From: Bacteroidetes bacterium SCGC AAA795-G10
GTDB taxonomy: Bacteria; Bacteroidota; Bacteroidia; Flavobacteriales; Flavobacteriaceae
Reading direction: 5' to 3'
NCBI GenBank assembly: GCA_003130815.1
Contig: QFDA01000003.1
Location: 1-64,000, forward strand
DNA: 64,000 nucleotides
Made by a program: the position numbers and the translations under genes
Notes under the pieces: generated by a model
The model's database searches: none
The model's input: the letters and a program-made list of their open reading frames with translations, nothing else
What the model was told of the DNA's origin: nothing
Shown here: piece by piece, positions 34,607-43,188 of the stretch
Numbering within the stretch: position 1 is the stretch's first letter
How the letters are laid out: every line of letters starts with the position of its first letter

Positions 34607-35203
34607 ATGATGAATAAAAATCTATTGTTTTTTTTAATCATAATTCACGTTTTTATTACCACTTTATCAAATGCATTAGTTGCCATACCATTAAATATTT
34701 TTGATTTTAAAATCACGTGGGGTGCTCTGATTTTTCCTCTTGTTGTTGTTGCAACAGATCTCACAGTAAGATTAGTTGGTAAAAGGATTGCCCAAAAGAC
34801 TATTCTTTTTTCATATCCTTTTGCAATTATTTCATCTATTCTGGTGGTTTACTTCGAGGGCAATTTATTTTCTGTGGCATTTAGGATAGGTATTGCAAGT
34901 GCAACGGCTTACGCCCTTGGTATGACAATTGATGTTTTTGCCTTTCAGGTGATAAGAGAAAAATACTCGTCATGGTGGATAGCTCCATCATTATCTACTG
35001 TAATATCCAATGTAATTGATTCATACGTATTCTTTTTCGCTGCTTTCTACAGCTCAGAAAACATCTATATGTCAAACAATTGGCTTGAAATCGCAACAAC
35101 CCAAACGATTATTAAAATCATTATTGGTTTAATTTTATTTTTACCAGCATATGGTATTTTACTCAATTTTCTTCTGAAATATTTAAAAAAAAAAAAAGGA
35201 TAA
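34607..35203 (+). CDS. YhhQ-family queuosine precursor transporter
   Basis: A 198-residue membrane protein with six hydrophobic segments. The region IPLNIFDFKITWGALIFPLVVVATDLTVRLVGK is characteristic of the YhhQ branch (DUF165/VUT), whose E. coli member imports preQ0 and preQ1. YhhQ uptake would let the cell bypass de novo synthesis. A QueD/PTPS-type enzyme is encoded at 53932, so both import and synthesis may occur. Cotranscribed with the upstream phosphoribosyltransferase gene. Confidence 0.88.
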   Translation: MMNKNLLFFLIIIHVFITTLSNALVAIPLNIFDFKITWGALIFPLVVVATDLTVRLVGKRIAQKTILFSYPFAIISSILVVYFEGNLFSVAFRIGIASATAYALGMTIDVFAFQVIREKYSSWWIAPSLSTVISNVIDSYVFFFAAFYSSENIYMSNNWLEIATTQTIIKIIIGLILFLPAYGILLNFLLKYLKKKKG

Positions 35204-35260
35204 TATCATTAATTGATAAATGCTTTTTTTTAAGTTTAAGAGTGAATTTTTATTAAAATC

Positions 35261-35623
35261 ATGGAGAAAAATGTTTTTGGTGAGCCTATAAAAGTTTGTT
35301 GTTCAAGCCCTATGACAGGTTATTTTAGAGATGGTCTTTGTAGAACGATTTCGCAAGATACAGGAACACATACAGTATGTGCAGTAATTACTGACGAGTT
35401 TTTGAAATTTTCTGCCTCTAAGGGTAACGATTTAATTACACCAGTTCACTTTTACCAATTTCCTGGTTTAAAGGAGGGTGATAGATGGTGTTTATGTGTG
35501 ACCAGATGGATTGAGGCAGAAAAAGCAGGTAAAGCACCGAAGATTATCTTAGAAGCAACACATGAAAAGACACTAGAATATACTTCTCTAGATTTACTTG
35601 TTCAATACGCTCATAAAGATTGA
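35261..35623 (+). CDS. DUF2237 family protein
   Basis: A 120-residue soluble protein matching DUF2237 across its length: NVFGEPIKVCCSSPMTGYFRDGLC, THTVCAVITDEFL, PGLKEGDRWCLCVTRWIEA. The repeated Cys pairs suggest a metal or redox role, but no function is known. It follows the YhhQ gene by 57 bases on the same strand. Confidence 0.88.
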   Translation: MEKNVFGEPIKVCCSSPMTGYFRDGLCRTISQDTGTHTVCAVITDEFLKFSASKGNDLITPVHFYQFPGLKEGDRWCLCVTRWIEAEKAGKAPKIILEATHEKTLEYTSLDLLVQYAHKD

Positions 35624-36002
35624 CAATTACAACTCAAACTGTTTGAAACTAAAATTAAAATTATTTAAATAGAGTACTTTACTAGAAATTTTACAGAGAC
35701 TGTTTTAATCTCTAATTATACCATCCATAGAAATATTTTCATGAATAAGTTTTAGTTATACGTGTATTGGCATTAAGTATCTGCTAGAATAATAATAGCA
35801 TTTGATTTTTTTAATATTTGTGATATGTTCATAATAATTTATTGATTTGTTTGATGATGTGGGGATAAGGTAATGTAGTAGGGTGATGACTGATGGATTA
35901 ATCCTTGTTATTTACTCCCCACTTTTTTTAACAGTTTGAACAGTTAAATTTCAAATTTCTTCGCTAGGCTTAAATTATTTTATTTAGTTATTATACACCT
36001 CA
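35624..36002. other. Long intergenic region with one strong hairpin
   Basis: About 380 bases without a supported gene. It holds the structured element at 35859-35929 described separately and, at its right end, the -7 box of the second DUF423 gene. The rest is plain AT-rich sequence. Confidence 0.6.
35859..35929 (+). ncRNA. Candidate small RNA or long terminator hairpin
   Basis: GTGGGGA (35859-35865) pairs with TCCCCAC (35916-35922), and next to it AAGG (35867-35870) can pair with CCTT; a run of seven T follows directly. The enclosed part includes the palindrome GGATTAATCC. This is the most G-rich patch in the surrounding DNA and lies 235 bases after the DUF2237 gene, far for an ordinary terminator. 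It could be the 3' end of a small RNA. Confidence 0.35.
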
Positions 36003-36010
36003 TATATTTG
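36003..36010 (+). promoter_or_regulatory. Putative -7 element TATATTTG for DUF423 gene 2
   Basis: A perfect TAnnTTTG match whose G lies 4 bases before the ATG at 36015, again predicting a leaderless mRNA. Confidence 0.5.
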
Positions 36011-36014
36011 CAGA

Positions 36015-36395
36015 ATGTTATATATTAATGAAACCTTAGGAGCTTCCTTCTGTCTTTTTTCTGTAATTCTTGGTGCGTTTGCCTCACATTATTTAAAAAA
36101 TATTATTTCTGATTCAGCTATCCAATCTTTTGAAGTGGGAGTAAGATATCTTATGTATCATGGGTTAGTTTTAATGATATTACCGCAATTCTACCTTGAT
36201 ATTAATCCTTTGGTTTTTCAATTTTTTGTTGCAGGAACATGTATTTTTTCGTTTAGTATTTTTTTACTTTCAATCAAAAGTTTGATAAAAATTAATTTGA
36301 ACTGGCTAGGACCTTTAACTCCCGTTGGTGGAGGAATTTTAATAATTGCTTGGATATTTCTTTTGATCGAGTTGATTGTTCCATTTATAAATTAG
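36015..36395 (+). CDS. DUF423 membrane protein (copy 2)
   Basis: A 126-residue paralogue of the protein at 30832, with the same four hydrophobic segments and motifs (LGAFASHYLKNII, RYLMYHGLVLMIL, LGPLTPVGGGILIIAW). Both copies have a -7 box 4 bases before the start codon. Function unknown. The copies are too different to be a recent duplication and are not adjacent. Confidence 0.88.
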   Translation: MLYINETLGASFCLFSVILGAFASHYLKNIISDSAIQSFEVGVRYLMYHGLVLMILPQFYLDINPLVFQFFVAGTCIFSFSIFLLSIKSLIKINLNWLGPLTPVGGGILIIAWIFLLIELIVPFIN

Positions 36396-36538
36396 TTCAA
36401 AAAAAACTTTTTTTGACTTATATCAAAAAGAGAAGCATCAATCATTAATAAATAAATTTATATTAAATTGACATACATTCTAAACTTAGATCAACTTTTA
36501 AGAATATAATAGAGTATTTTTAACTAAAATTTAAAACA

Positions 36539-37060
36539 ATGAAAAACCCCTTTTTAGCATTAATTACCATTTTAATAGTGTCTTGCACTCAAACTAACAA
36601 TAAAGCAAATTCTGAAAATAATTGTAACTCAGACCCTGAATATTTTTTACTAAGGCCAGAGGTTGAAAAGGCCTATGGGTATTCTCATGCAGTAAAAATT
36701 TGTAATCAAATTAAAATATCTGGGGCCGTAAGTATGGATAACCAAGGTAGCCCAACTGCTGTAGGAAATTTAGAACAACAAATGAAAAATTGTTATTCAG
36801 ATTTACAAAAAATCCTAGAACATTTTAACTCTTCATTTGATGATGTTGTAGTTGAAAATATTTTTACTACTGATATGGGAAAATTTTTAGAGGTTGCTTC
36901 ATATCGAAATGATATTTATGGTGATAAATTCCCAACAGGTTCTTGGTTAGGAGTGAAAGAGCTGGCATTACCAGAATTCATGATTGAAATAGAGTTAGAG
37001 GTACATGTTTCTGAAGAAAAAAATGAAATAGAAGAGTATCCCGATCAAGATAATGATTGA
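36539..37060 (+). CDS. RidA/YjgF-like lipoprotein without the active-site arginine
   Basis: A 173-residue protein with a lipoprotein signal (ITILIVSC, lipidated Cys16), followed by a RidA/YjgF-type domain: KISGAVSMDNQG, TAVGNLEQQMKNCYSDLQKIL, NIFTTDM, and IEIELEVHV. RidA enamine deaminases have Arg in PARS near the C-terminus; here the same place reads PTGS (residues 132-135), so the standard deaminase activity is unlikely. An exported, lipidated RidA relative is unusual, since most work in the cytoplasm. The acidic tail is rich in Glu/Asp. Confidence 0.8.
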   Translation: MKNPFLALITILIVSCTQTNNKANSENNCNSDPEYFLLRPEVEKAYGYSHAVKICNQIKISGAVSMDNQGSPTAVGNLEQQMKNCYSDLQKILEHFNSSFDDVVVENIFTTDMGKFLEVASYRNDIYGDKFPTGSWLGVKELALPEFMIEIELEVHVSEEKNEIEEYPDQDND

Positions 37061-37141
37061 TTAGATACATAAGTCTCGATATATTTTAATTTTTAAGGAA
37101 CAATTGCTTTAAAAAAATCTTAATTTCAATAAAATTAAATC

Positions 37142-37348
37142 ATGACGCTTTTTACTACCAATCAAAATAACTCTGAAAGAGTTCTTAGATTTATTCTATC
37201 AGTTATTCTTATACCCGCTCCCATTGTTTTTAAATATGACCCCTTTTCGATAGTCCAGGCTATTGTTGGGGGTATTTTACTCTTTAATTCTATTTCAGGT
37301 ATTTGTGTTATTTACCGTTTTTTTGGAGCTAAAACTTGTAAGTTATAG
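37142..37348 (+). CDS. DUF2892-like small membrane protein
   Basis: A 68-residue protein with two hydrophobic segments. The C-terminal ISGICVIYRFFGAKTC fits the end of DUF2892 (the YgaP-like membrane domain), and SERVLRFILSVILI matches its start. Function unknown. It converges on the propeller-like lipoprotein gene, 14 bases away. Confidence 0.72.
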   Translation: MTLFTTNQNNSERVLRFILSVILIPAPIVFKYDPFSIVQAIVGGILLFNSISGICVIYRFFGAKTCKL

Positions 37349-37362
37349 CTTTGAGTAAAAAA

Positions 37363-38403
37363 TTATTTATCCAAAATTAGCATATCCCAAACTTCACCAA
37401 CATCATTTTCTTCTAAAATAAAAGGTTCGTCTCCTACCCATATGCAAGGTGTACCCGGAAAATAAGATTTAGTTCCAGCAGATATAACTTTGCCATCAAC
37501 TACTTTCAAACTTCTTATAACACCTGAGGTTTCACCATTTTCTAAAATATATTTCTCACAATTTTTCCAATAGGTTGGATATTCAAAGTCCATATCTTGA
37601 GAAAAACCTGCCAAGTAAATATTTTCTTCATCATCTACAAATAAATCAAACACATCACTGTTCTGCCAACCATCATCTACTGATCCAATTTGACATGATC
37701 TCCGAGCCCCATTTGTCCAATATGTTGGCTTGGTTAAGTAACCAAGAAAATTGTGAGGCGCCATTACAGTTCCAGCTATAATTTTCTTATTCCCAAGGAT
37801 TTTTATGTATTTAGCTTCTCCGTCTCCATGTCTTGGGCGATTTAGATTTACTCTTTGTTTGTTTTTCCAAAAAGCTGGTATCAAGTTGTGAGATTTCATG
37901 TAGTAACCAACATTATAAATATTATTTTCAGAATCAAATTCTATTCCCCATGTCATAGAATCAGCATTAGTTGTCAAATTAAATTTTTCACCATTTTTCC
38001 AATAGCACGAACCATTTTGAAAATATCCTCCCACATAAATATCATCATCATGCAAAATAATACGTTGTCCTTCAGAAAATTGACCTTCAAGTTCTATTAA
38101 TGTTTGATCTGTACCATCTAAATTTAAACTCCAAATACTCCCGGATCCGCCATATTTCCATCCAGTAACGTAAATTTTGTCATCGTGAAAAAACAATCCA
38201 GTAGCCTCATCAGAATCTCCGCTCAAGATAATTTTATTTTGATTTATCCAAATAACAGCACCATCATTTAGTGTTGATCCAGCAACAATGATGTTTTTAT
38301 TTTCTAAGTTATTATTTAAAAAGTTATCTGATTCAAATAAAGCCTCTTCACCTGAACATCCAAGTAAAAGAACAAAAATTATATTTTTAAAAAATTTGGA
38401 CAT
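37363..38403 (-). CDS. Propeller-like lipoprotein with seven aromatic-Trp repeats
   Basis: A 346-residue protein with a lipoprotein signal (IIFVLLLGC, lipidated Cys16). About seven repeats of roughly 40-50 residues are visible, each with an aliphatic or aromatic residue before Trp: VIWINQNKIIL, SIWSLNLDG, CYWKNGEKFNL, AFWKNKQRVNL, TYWTNGARRS, TYWKNCEKYIL, CIWVGDEPFIL. Between them come strands such as DDKIYVTGWKYGG and ENIYLAGFSQD. This suggests a seven-bladed beta-propeller on the cell surface or in the periplasm. Ligand unknown. Confidence 0.7.
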   Translation of the reverse strand: MSKFFKNIIFVLLLGCSGEEALFESDNFLNNNLENKNIIVAGSTLNDGAVIWINQNKIILSGDSDEATGLFFHDDKIYVTGWKYGGSGSIWSLNLDGTDQTLIELEGQFSEGQRIILHDDDIYVGGYFQNGSCYWKNGEKFNLTTNADSMTWGIEFDSENNIYNVGYYMKSHNLIPAFWKNKQRVNLNRPRHGDGEAKYIKILGNKKIIAGTVMAPHNFLGYLTKPTYWTNGARRSCQIGSVDDGWQNSDVFDLFVDDEENIYLAGFSQDMDFEYPTYWKNCEKYILENGETSGVIRSLKVVDGKVISAGTKSYFPGTPCIWVGDEPFILEENDVGEVWDMLILDK

Positions 38404-38557
38404 ACTTTTTATTAGTATTTTGAAGTTTTGAAACTACAATTCATTAAAATAAAATAAGCTAATATTACTTCTTTATTCAATTTTAAAAAATTTTCTATGA
38501 ACATTCAAAATTTTAGATATTTAAGTTCCAAATCAAAATCAATCAAAATTTATTTTT

Positions 38558-38650
38558 ATGGATAACTTATCAAAAACACAAAAACTTATTATGGCAATCC
38601 TGCTCTGGATTTCCGCAGCCTTTTTTTTCTCTATTTATTTTTTTAAGTAA
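38558..38650 (+). CDS. Possible 30-residue single-segment membrane protein
   Basis: ATG at 38558 opens 30 codons: a short polar start (MDNLSKTQK) followed by one hydrophobic segment (LIMAILLWISAAFFFSIYFF) and a terminal lysine. Composition fits a small membrane protein, but nothing else supports it and it could be chance in AT-rich DNA. Confidence 0.35.
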   Translation: MDNLSKTQKLIMAILLWISAAFFFSIYFFK

Positions 38651-38834
38651 AATTTTAGTGCTTATATTTTTTATTGTTCAACGTTTATTATAAATCTTAG
38701 ATTATTCTAAATCAAAAAGAGTAAGATTTATATCATATCCTCACAATCTTCAATAACGTAATTTTTACTTTTTTAAATATAAAATCTTAGTTCAAAAAAA
38801 ACTCAAAAAGCGACGTGCTAATCAAAAAAATTAG

Positions 38835-38842
38835 TAAATTTG
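38835..38842 (+). promoter_or_regulatory. Putative -7 element TAAATTTG of the tuf operon
   Basis: TAAATTTG fits TAnnTTTG, 33 bases before the tuf ATG. It gives the tuf-rpoBC run its own promoter, which is needed because the tRNA cluster that usually precedes it is terminated 9 kb upstream. Confidence 0.55.
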
Positions 38843-38875
38843 CGCTCCTTAAAATAACATTGAAACAACTATATT

Positions 38876-40063
38876 ATGGCTAAAGAAACTTTTGATCGGT
38901 CGAAACCACATTTAAATATCGGAACGATTGGTCACGTTGATCATGGTAAAACCACACTTACAGCCGCTATTACTAAAGTTCTAGCTGACGCTGGTTTTTC
39001 AGAAGCAAAAAGCTTTGACCAAATTGACAACGCCCCTGAAGAAAAGGAACGTGGTATCACAATTAATACTTCACACGTTGAATATCAAACATCAAATAGA
39101 CATTATGCTCATGTTGATTGTCCAGGACACGCTGATTATGTAAAAAACATGGTTACAGGAGCAGCTCAGATGGATGGAGCTATCCTTGTGGTAGCTGCTA
39201 CAGATGGTCCAATGCCTCAGACAAGAGAACACATTTTATTAGGTCGTCAGGTTGGAGTTCCAAGAATTGTTGTCTTTCTTAACAAAGCTGACATGGTAGA
39301 TGATGAAGAATTATTAGAATTGGTTGAAATGGAGGTAAGAGAATTACTTTCCTTTTATGACTATGATGGCGATAATACCCCCGTCATACTTGGATCAGCT
39401 CTAGGTGCACTAAATGGAGAACAAAAATGGGTTGATACCGTTATGAAATTAATGGAACAAGTTGATACTTGGATTGAATTGCCAAAAAGAGATGTAGATA
39501 AAGATTTTTTAATGCCAGTTGAAGATGTATTTTCAATTACTGGACGTGGAACAGTTGCGACTGGTAGAATCGAAACAGGTGTAGCAAATACTGGTGATGA
39601 AATTGATATTGTCGGTATGGGAGCTGAAAAAATGAAATCTACAATTACCGGTGTTGAAATGTTTAGAAAAATTCTAGACAGAGGAGAAGCTGGTGACAAT
39701 GTTGGGATACTACTTAGAGGTATTGAAAAAACTGAAATCAAAAGGGGGATGGTTCTTTGTAAAACAGGATCTGTAAAACCTCACGCAAAGTTTAAAGCTG
39801 AAGTTTATATTTTGAAAAAAGAAGAAGGCGGCAGACACACTCCTTTCCATAACAATTACAGGCCTCAATTTTATGTGAGAACGACTGACGTAACTGGAAA
39901 TATTGTTTTACCGAATGGAGTTGAAATGGTAATGCCAGGTGATAATCTAACTATTAACGTTGATTTAATTCAACCTGTAGCACTAAACACTGGTCTAAGA
40001 TTTGCAATCAGAGAAGGTGGTAGAACAGTTGGAGCTGGACAAGTCACGGAAATTTTAGATTAA
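38876..40063 (+). CDS. tuf: Elongation factor Tu
   Basis: The GTPase that brings aminoacyl-tRNA to the ribosome. G1 is GHVDHGKT (19-26); DCPGHADY (G3) and NKADM (G4) follow. Length 395 aa. It precedes tRNA-Trp and secE, as in most Bacteroidota, but the four tRNAs that normally lie directly upstream are displaced. Confidence 0.98.
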   Translation: MAKETFDRSKPHLNIGTIGHVDHGKTTLTAAITKVLADAGFSEAKSFDQIDNAPEEKERGITINTSHVEYQTSNRHYAHVDCPGHADYVKNMVTGAAQMDGAILVVAATDGPMPQTREHILLGRQVGVPRIVVFLNKADMVDDEELLELVEMEVRELLSFYDYDGDNTPVILGSALGALNGEQKWVDTVMKLMEQVDTWIELPKRDVDKDFLMPVEDVFSITGRGTVATGRIETGVANTGDEIDIVGMGAEKMKSTITGVEMFRKILDRGEAGDNVGILLRGIEKTEIKRGMVLCKTGSVKPHAKFKAEVYILKKEEGGRHTPFHNNYRPQFYVRTTDVTGNIVLPNGVEMVMPGDNLTINVDLIQPVALNTGLRFAIREGGRTVGAGQVTEILD

Positions 40064-40130
40064 TTATAAATTATTTTTTATAACACCTTGGACATTTCAA
40101 TTTTGTGGGTGCCCCTAGTGTCAAAAAAAT

Positions 40131-40203
40131 ACGGGTTTAGCTCAGTTGGTAGAGCACTGGTCTCCAAAACCAGGTGTCGGGAGTTCGAGCCTCTCAACCC
40201 GTG
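40131..40203 (+). tRNA. tRNA-Trp (anticodon CCA)
   Basis: A 73-base cloverleaf with acceptor ACGGGTT/AACCCGT, loop CTCCAAA (anticodon CCA), T arm GGGAG/CTCTC and discriminator G. It lies between tuf and secE, and is the tRNA whose charging the trp attenuator at 23355-23470 would sense. Confidence 0.97.
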
Positions 40204-40217
40204 CTGAAAAAAAATAA

Positions 40218-40412
40218 ATGGCAGAAATTATTAACTACATAAAGGACTCTTTCGAAGAACTAAAAAGCAACGTTTCATGGACGGAGCGCTCAGAGCTTCA
40301 ACGCCTAGTAGTTATTGTCCTAGTTTTTTCAGTTCTATTTTCTTTAGCAATATGGGGTGCAGATACAGTTTTATCCAGAGTAATTAAATTTTATTTTAAC
40401 CTAATCGGATAA
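40218..40412 (+). CDS. secE: Preprotein translocase subunit SecE
   Basis: A 64-residue single-segment SecE: an amphipathic N-terminal helix (IINYIKDSFEELKSNVSWTERSELQ) and one membrane helix (LVVIVLVFSVLFSLAIWG). It clamps SecY in the translocon. Linked to nusG after one base. Confidence 0.93.
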   Translation: MAEIINYIKDSFEELKSNVSWTERSELQRLVVIVLVFSVLFSLAIWGADTVLSRVIKFYFNLIG

Positions 40413-40413
40413 T

Positions 40414-40968
40414 ATGGCGACAACTACAAATAAAAAAAGATGGTACGTTGTTCGTGCTGTAAGTGGTCAAGAGTCTAAAATTAAGGATTATATAAAGTCA
40501 GAAATTTCTCGCCTTGGTTACGAATCTGCGGTTGAGGATCTTTTAGTTCCAACTGAGAAAGTTGTTCAAATTAGAAACGGCAAAAAAATAAATAAAGAAA
40601 GGACATATTTTCCTGGCTATATAATGATTAAAGCTAATCTCTCAGGTGAGCTTCCTCACATAATAAGATCAGTCACAAATGTTATTGGATTTTTAGGTGA
40701 AACTAAAGGAGGGGCACCTGTGCCAATGCGTGAAGCAGAGGTAAATAGGATGCTTGGAAAAGTTGATGAATTAGCTCTAACAACGGAACATATATCAATT
40801 CCTTTCGTTGTTGGGGAAAATGTTAAAGTTATTGACGGTCCTTTTAATGGATTTACAGGATCTATAGAGAAAGTTAATGAAGAGAAACGCAAACTTGAAG
40901 TAATGGTTAAAATTTTTGGAAGAAAAACTCCATTAGAGCTGAGTTATATGCAGGTAGAAAAAATTTAA
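40414..40968 (+). CDS. nusG: Transcription antitermination protein NusG
   Basis: A 184-residue NusG with an N-terminal NGN domain (RWYVVRAVSGQESKI, FPGYIMIKA) and a C-terminal KOW domain (GENVKVIDGPFNGFTGSIEKVN). It couples RNA polymerase to ribosomes. Normal length; follows secE. Confidence 0.96.
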   Translation: MATTTNKKRWYVVRAVSGQESKIKDYIKSEISRLGYESAVEDLLVPTEKVVQIRNGKKINKERTYFPGYIMIKANLSGELPHIIRSVTNVIGFLGETKGGAPVPMREAEVNRMLGKVDELALTTEHISIPFVVGENVKVIDGPFNGFTGSIEKVNEEKRKLEVMVKIFGRKTPLELSYMQVEKI

Positions 40969-41028
40969 ATTAACATGAATATGATGAGATTGTATTAAAT
41001 CATTATCATACAATAATATAAATTATTA

Positions 41029-41466
41029 ATGGCAAAAGAAATAAATAAAATTTTAAAACTACAAGTACGAGGAGGAGCTGCGAATCCTTCTCCACCAGTT
41101 GGTCCTGCTCTCGGGTCTGCAGGTGTAAATATTATGGAGTTTTGTAAGCAATTTAACGCGAGAACACAAGACACTCCTGGAAAAATCTTGCCAGTAGCAA
41201 TAACTGTTTTTAAGGATAATTCATTTGAGTTTATTATTAAAACACCTCCTGCAGCTGTCCAACTCATGGAAGCAGCTAAAGCAAAAAAAGGCTCTGGTGA
41301 ACCGAACAGAGAAAAAGTAGCGACGGTAACATGGGACCAAGTGAAGGTTATAGCCGAAGATAAAATGCCAGACTTAAATGCATTCACAATTGAATCAGCG
41401 ATGAAAATGGTTGCTGGTACTGCCCGTTCAATGGGATTTCAAATTTCAGGAGATGCTCCATTTTAA
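41029..41466 (+). CDS. rplK: Ribosomal protein uL11
   Basis: A 145-residue L11 with the proline-rich [14 protein letters not shown] near the N-terminus and [10 protein letters not shown] at the C-terminal RNA-binding end. It forms the GTPase-associated centre of the large subunit. Confidence 0.97.
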   Translation: MAKEINKILKLQVRGGAANPSPPVGPALGSAGVNIMEFCKQFNARTQDTPGKILPVAITVFKDNSFEFIIKTPPAAVQLMEAAKAKKGSGEPNREKVATVTWDQVKVIAEDKMPDLNAFTIESAMKMVAGTARSMGFQISGDAPF

Positions 41467-41480
41467 TTTAAATCATAATA

Positions 41481-42170
41481 ATGTCCAAACAAACTAATAA
41501 TCAAAAAGAATTAATCTCAAAAGTGGATCCCAATAAAAAATATTCTCTTAGGGAAGCCTCCTCTTTGGTTAAAGAGATTACTTTCACAAAGTTTGATGCC
41601 AGTATTGATATGGCTATTCGTTTAGGTGTAGATCCAAAAAAAGCTACCGAGATGGTTAGGGGAATTGTAGTTTTGCCTCACGGAACTGGTAAAAATTTAA
41701 AAGTATTGGCATTAGTCTCAGCAGATAAAGAAAATGAAGCGAAAGAGGCTGGTGCTGATTTTTTTGGTCTGGATGAATATTTACAAAAAATAAAAGACGG
41801 CTGGACCGACATTGATATAATTGTCACTATGCCAAGTGTAATGGGGAAACTAGGTCCATTAGGAAAAATATTAGGTCCACGTGGTCTAATGCCAAACCCT
41901 AAAACAGGTACTGTCACTATGGATATTAAAAAAGCGATATCAGATATAAAAGGTGGAAAAATTGATTTTAAAGTAGATAAAACTGGAATAATTCATACTT
42001 CCATTGGTAAAGCATCATTTTCAGCAGAAAAAATTTTTGAAAATGCTGACGAACTTATTAAAACCATAGAAAAAATTAAACCATCAACCTCAAAAGGAAC
42101 ATACTTTAAAAGTATTTTTATGTCTAGCACAATGAGTCAAGGCATTTCCATTGACACAAAACTAGCTTAA
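41481..42170 (+). CDS. rplA: Ribosomal protein uL1
   Basis: A 229-residue L1 of the ribosomal stalk, with [31 protein letters not shown]1 often represses its own L11-L1 operon by binding the mRNA leader; I did not find a clear L1-binding hairpin upstream of rplK. Confidence 0.97.
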   Translation: MSKQTNNQKELISKVDPNKKYSLREASSLVKEITFTKFDASIDMAIRLGVDPKKATEMVRGIVVLPHGTGKNLKVLALVSADKENEAKEAGADFFGLDEYLQKIKDGWTDIDIIVTMPSVMGKLGPLGKILGPRGLMPNPKTGTVTMDIKKAISDIKGGKIDFKVDKTGIIHTSIGKASFSAEKIFENADELIKTIEKIKPSTSKGTYFKSIFMSSTMSQGISIDTKLA

Positions 42171-42186
42171 AGAATAATTTATAAAG

Positions 42187-42702
42187 ATGATAAAAGAAAA
42201 AAAGAAACAAGTTGTAGAAGATCTTAAAGGTGCTTTAGAGGATGTTAAAAATTTATATTTAACTGATATAAGTGGATTAAATGCATCAGAAACAAGCAAC
42301 TTAAGACGGACTTGTTTTAACCAAAAAATAAAACTACAGGTAGTTAAAAATACATTGTTAGCCAAGGCCATGGATAATTCCAATAATGATTTTGGCGAAT
42401 TGATCGATACCCTAAAGGGTAACACATCCTTAATGATTTCTGATTCTAGTAGTGCTCCTGCTAAGGTTATTAAAAACTTTCGAAAAAAATCTGATAGACC
42501 AATTTTAAAAGGAGCTTTCATAGAGCAGACTGTTTATATTGGCGATGATCAAATTGATAAGCTAGTAGCTATTAAATCGAAAGATGAAGTTATAGGTGAT
42601 ATAATATCATTGTTACAGTCACCCATTAAGAATGTAGTTTCTTCACTCCAGTCAGGGGGTGGGAAATTATCTGGAATTTTAAAATCACTTTCAGAAAAAT
42701 GA
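42187..42702 (+). CDS. rplJ: Ribosomal protein uL10
   Basis: A 171-residue stalk base protein that binds the L7/L12 dimers. N-terminal KKKQVVEDLKGALEDVKNLYLTDISGL and the C-terminal helix are as expected. It precedes rplL by 59 bases. Confidence 0.95.
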   Translation: MIKEKKKQVVEDLKGALEDVKNLYLTDISGLNASETSNLRRTCFNQKIKLQVVKNTLLAKAMDNSNNDFGELIDTLKGNTSLMISDSSSAPAKVIKNFRKKSDRPILKGAFIEQTVYIGDDQIDKLVAIKSKDEVIGDIISLLQSPIKNVVSSLQSGGGKLSGILKSLSEK

Positions 42703-42761
42703 TTCCTGACGAAATTAGTTATGCACCCAAATAAAAAAAGTTTAATTAGAAATATAATAAA

Positions 42762-43142
42762 ATGGCAGATTTAAAAGAATTCGCAGAAAAACTAGTCGGT
42801 TTGACGGTTAAAGAGGTCAATGAGTTGGCTGATATTTTAAAACAGGAGTACGGCATAGAGCCCGCAGCAACGGCAGTAGCTGTTGCAGGACCAGCAGCTG
42901 GAGATACATCAGGAGACTCTGCTGGAGAAAAGTCAGAATTTGACGTAATCCTTAAAGCAGCAGGAGGTTCAAAGCTTGCTGTAGTTAAATTAGTAAAAGA
43001 GTTGACAGGTCTTGGTTTAAAAGAAGCTAAAGATTTAGTTGACAAAGCACCTACACCACTTAAAGAGGGTATAGCAAAAGATGAAGCTGAATCGCTTCAA
43101 AAATCTCTTGAAGAAGCAGGTGCAGAGGTTGAGCTTAAGTAG
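42762..43142 (+). CDS. rplL: Ribosomal protein bL12
   Basis: A 126-residue L7/L12: an N-terminal dimerisation domain, an Ala/Gly-rich hinge (around residues 35-55) and the C-terminal domain with [36 protein letters not shown]. Two hairpins follow before rpoB. Confidence 0.97.
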   Translation: MADLKEFAEKLVGLTVKEVNELADILKQEYGIEPAATAVAVAGPAAGDTSGDSAGEKSEFDVILKAAGGSKLAVVKLVKELTGLGLKEAKDLVDKAPTPLKEGIAKDEAESLQKSLEEAGAEVELK

Positions 43143-43146
43143 ATTT

Positions 43147-43188
43147 AACAATAATTATTATTGTTTTAGACTTTTGGATAATCCAAAG
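43147..43188 (+). promoter_or_regulatory. Two hairpins between rplL and rpoB
   Basis: AACAATAA (43147-43154) pairs perfectly with TTATTGTT (43158-43165), and four T end there; it is followed by a second stem at 43171-43188 (CTTTTGGA with TCCAAAG). The gap rplL-rpoB is 104 bases. In E. coli the same gap holds a partial terminator and processing site that set the ratio of ribosomal proteins to polymerase; a similar role here is inference. Confidence 0.4.

Noticed and set aside
36397-36416. A-run and T-run palindrome after DUF423 copy 2
   Set aside because: Only A-T pairs and a 2-base centre; weak as a terminator and common by chance in such DNA.
42746-43045. A 99-codon minus-strand frame over rplL
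   Set aside because: It is a shadow of rplL in another frame with no protein-like features.
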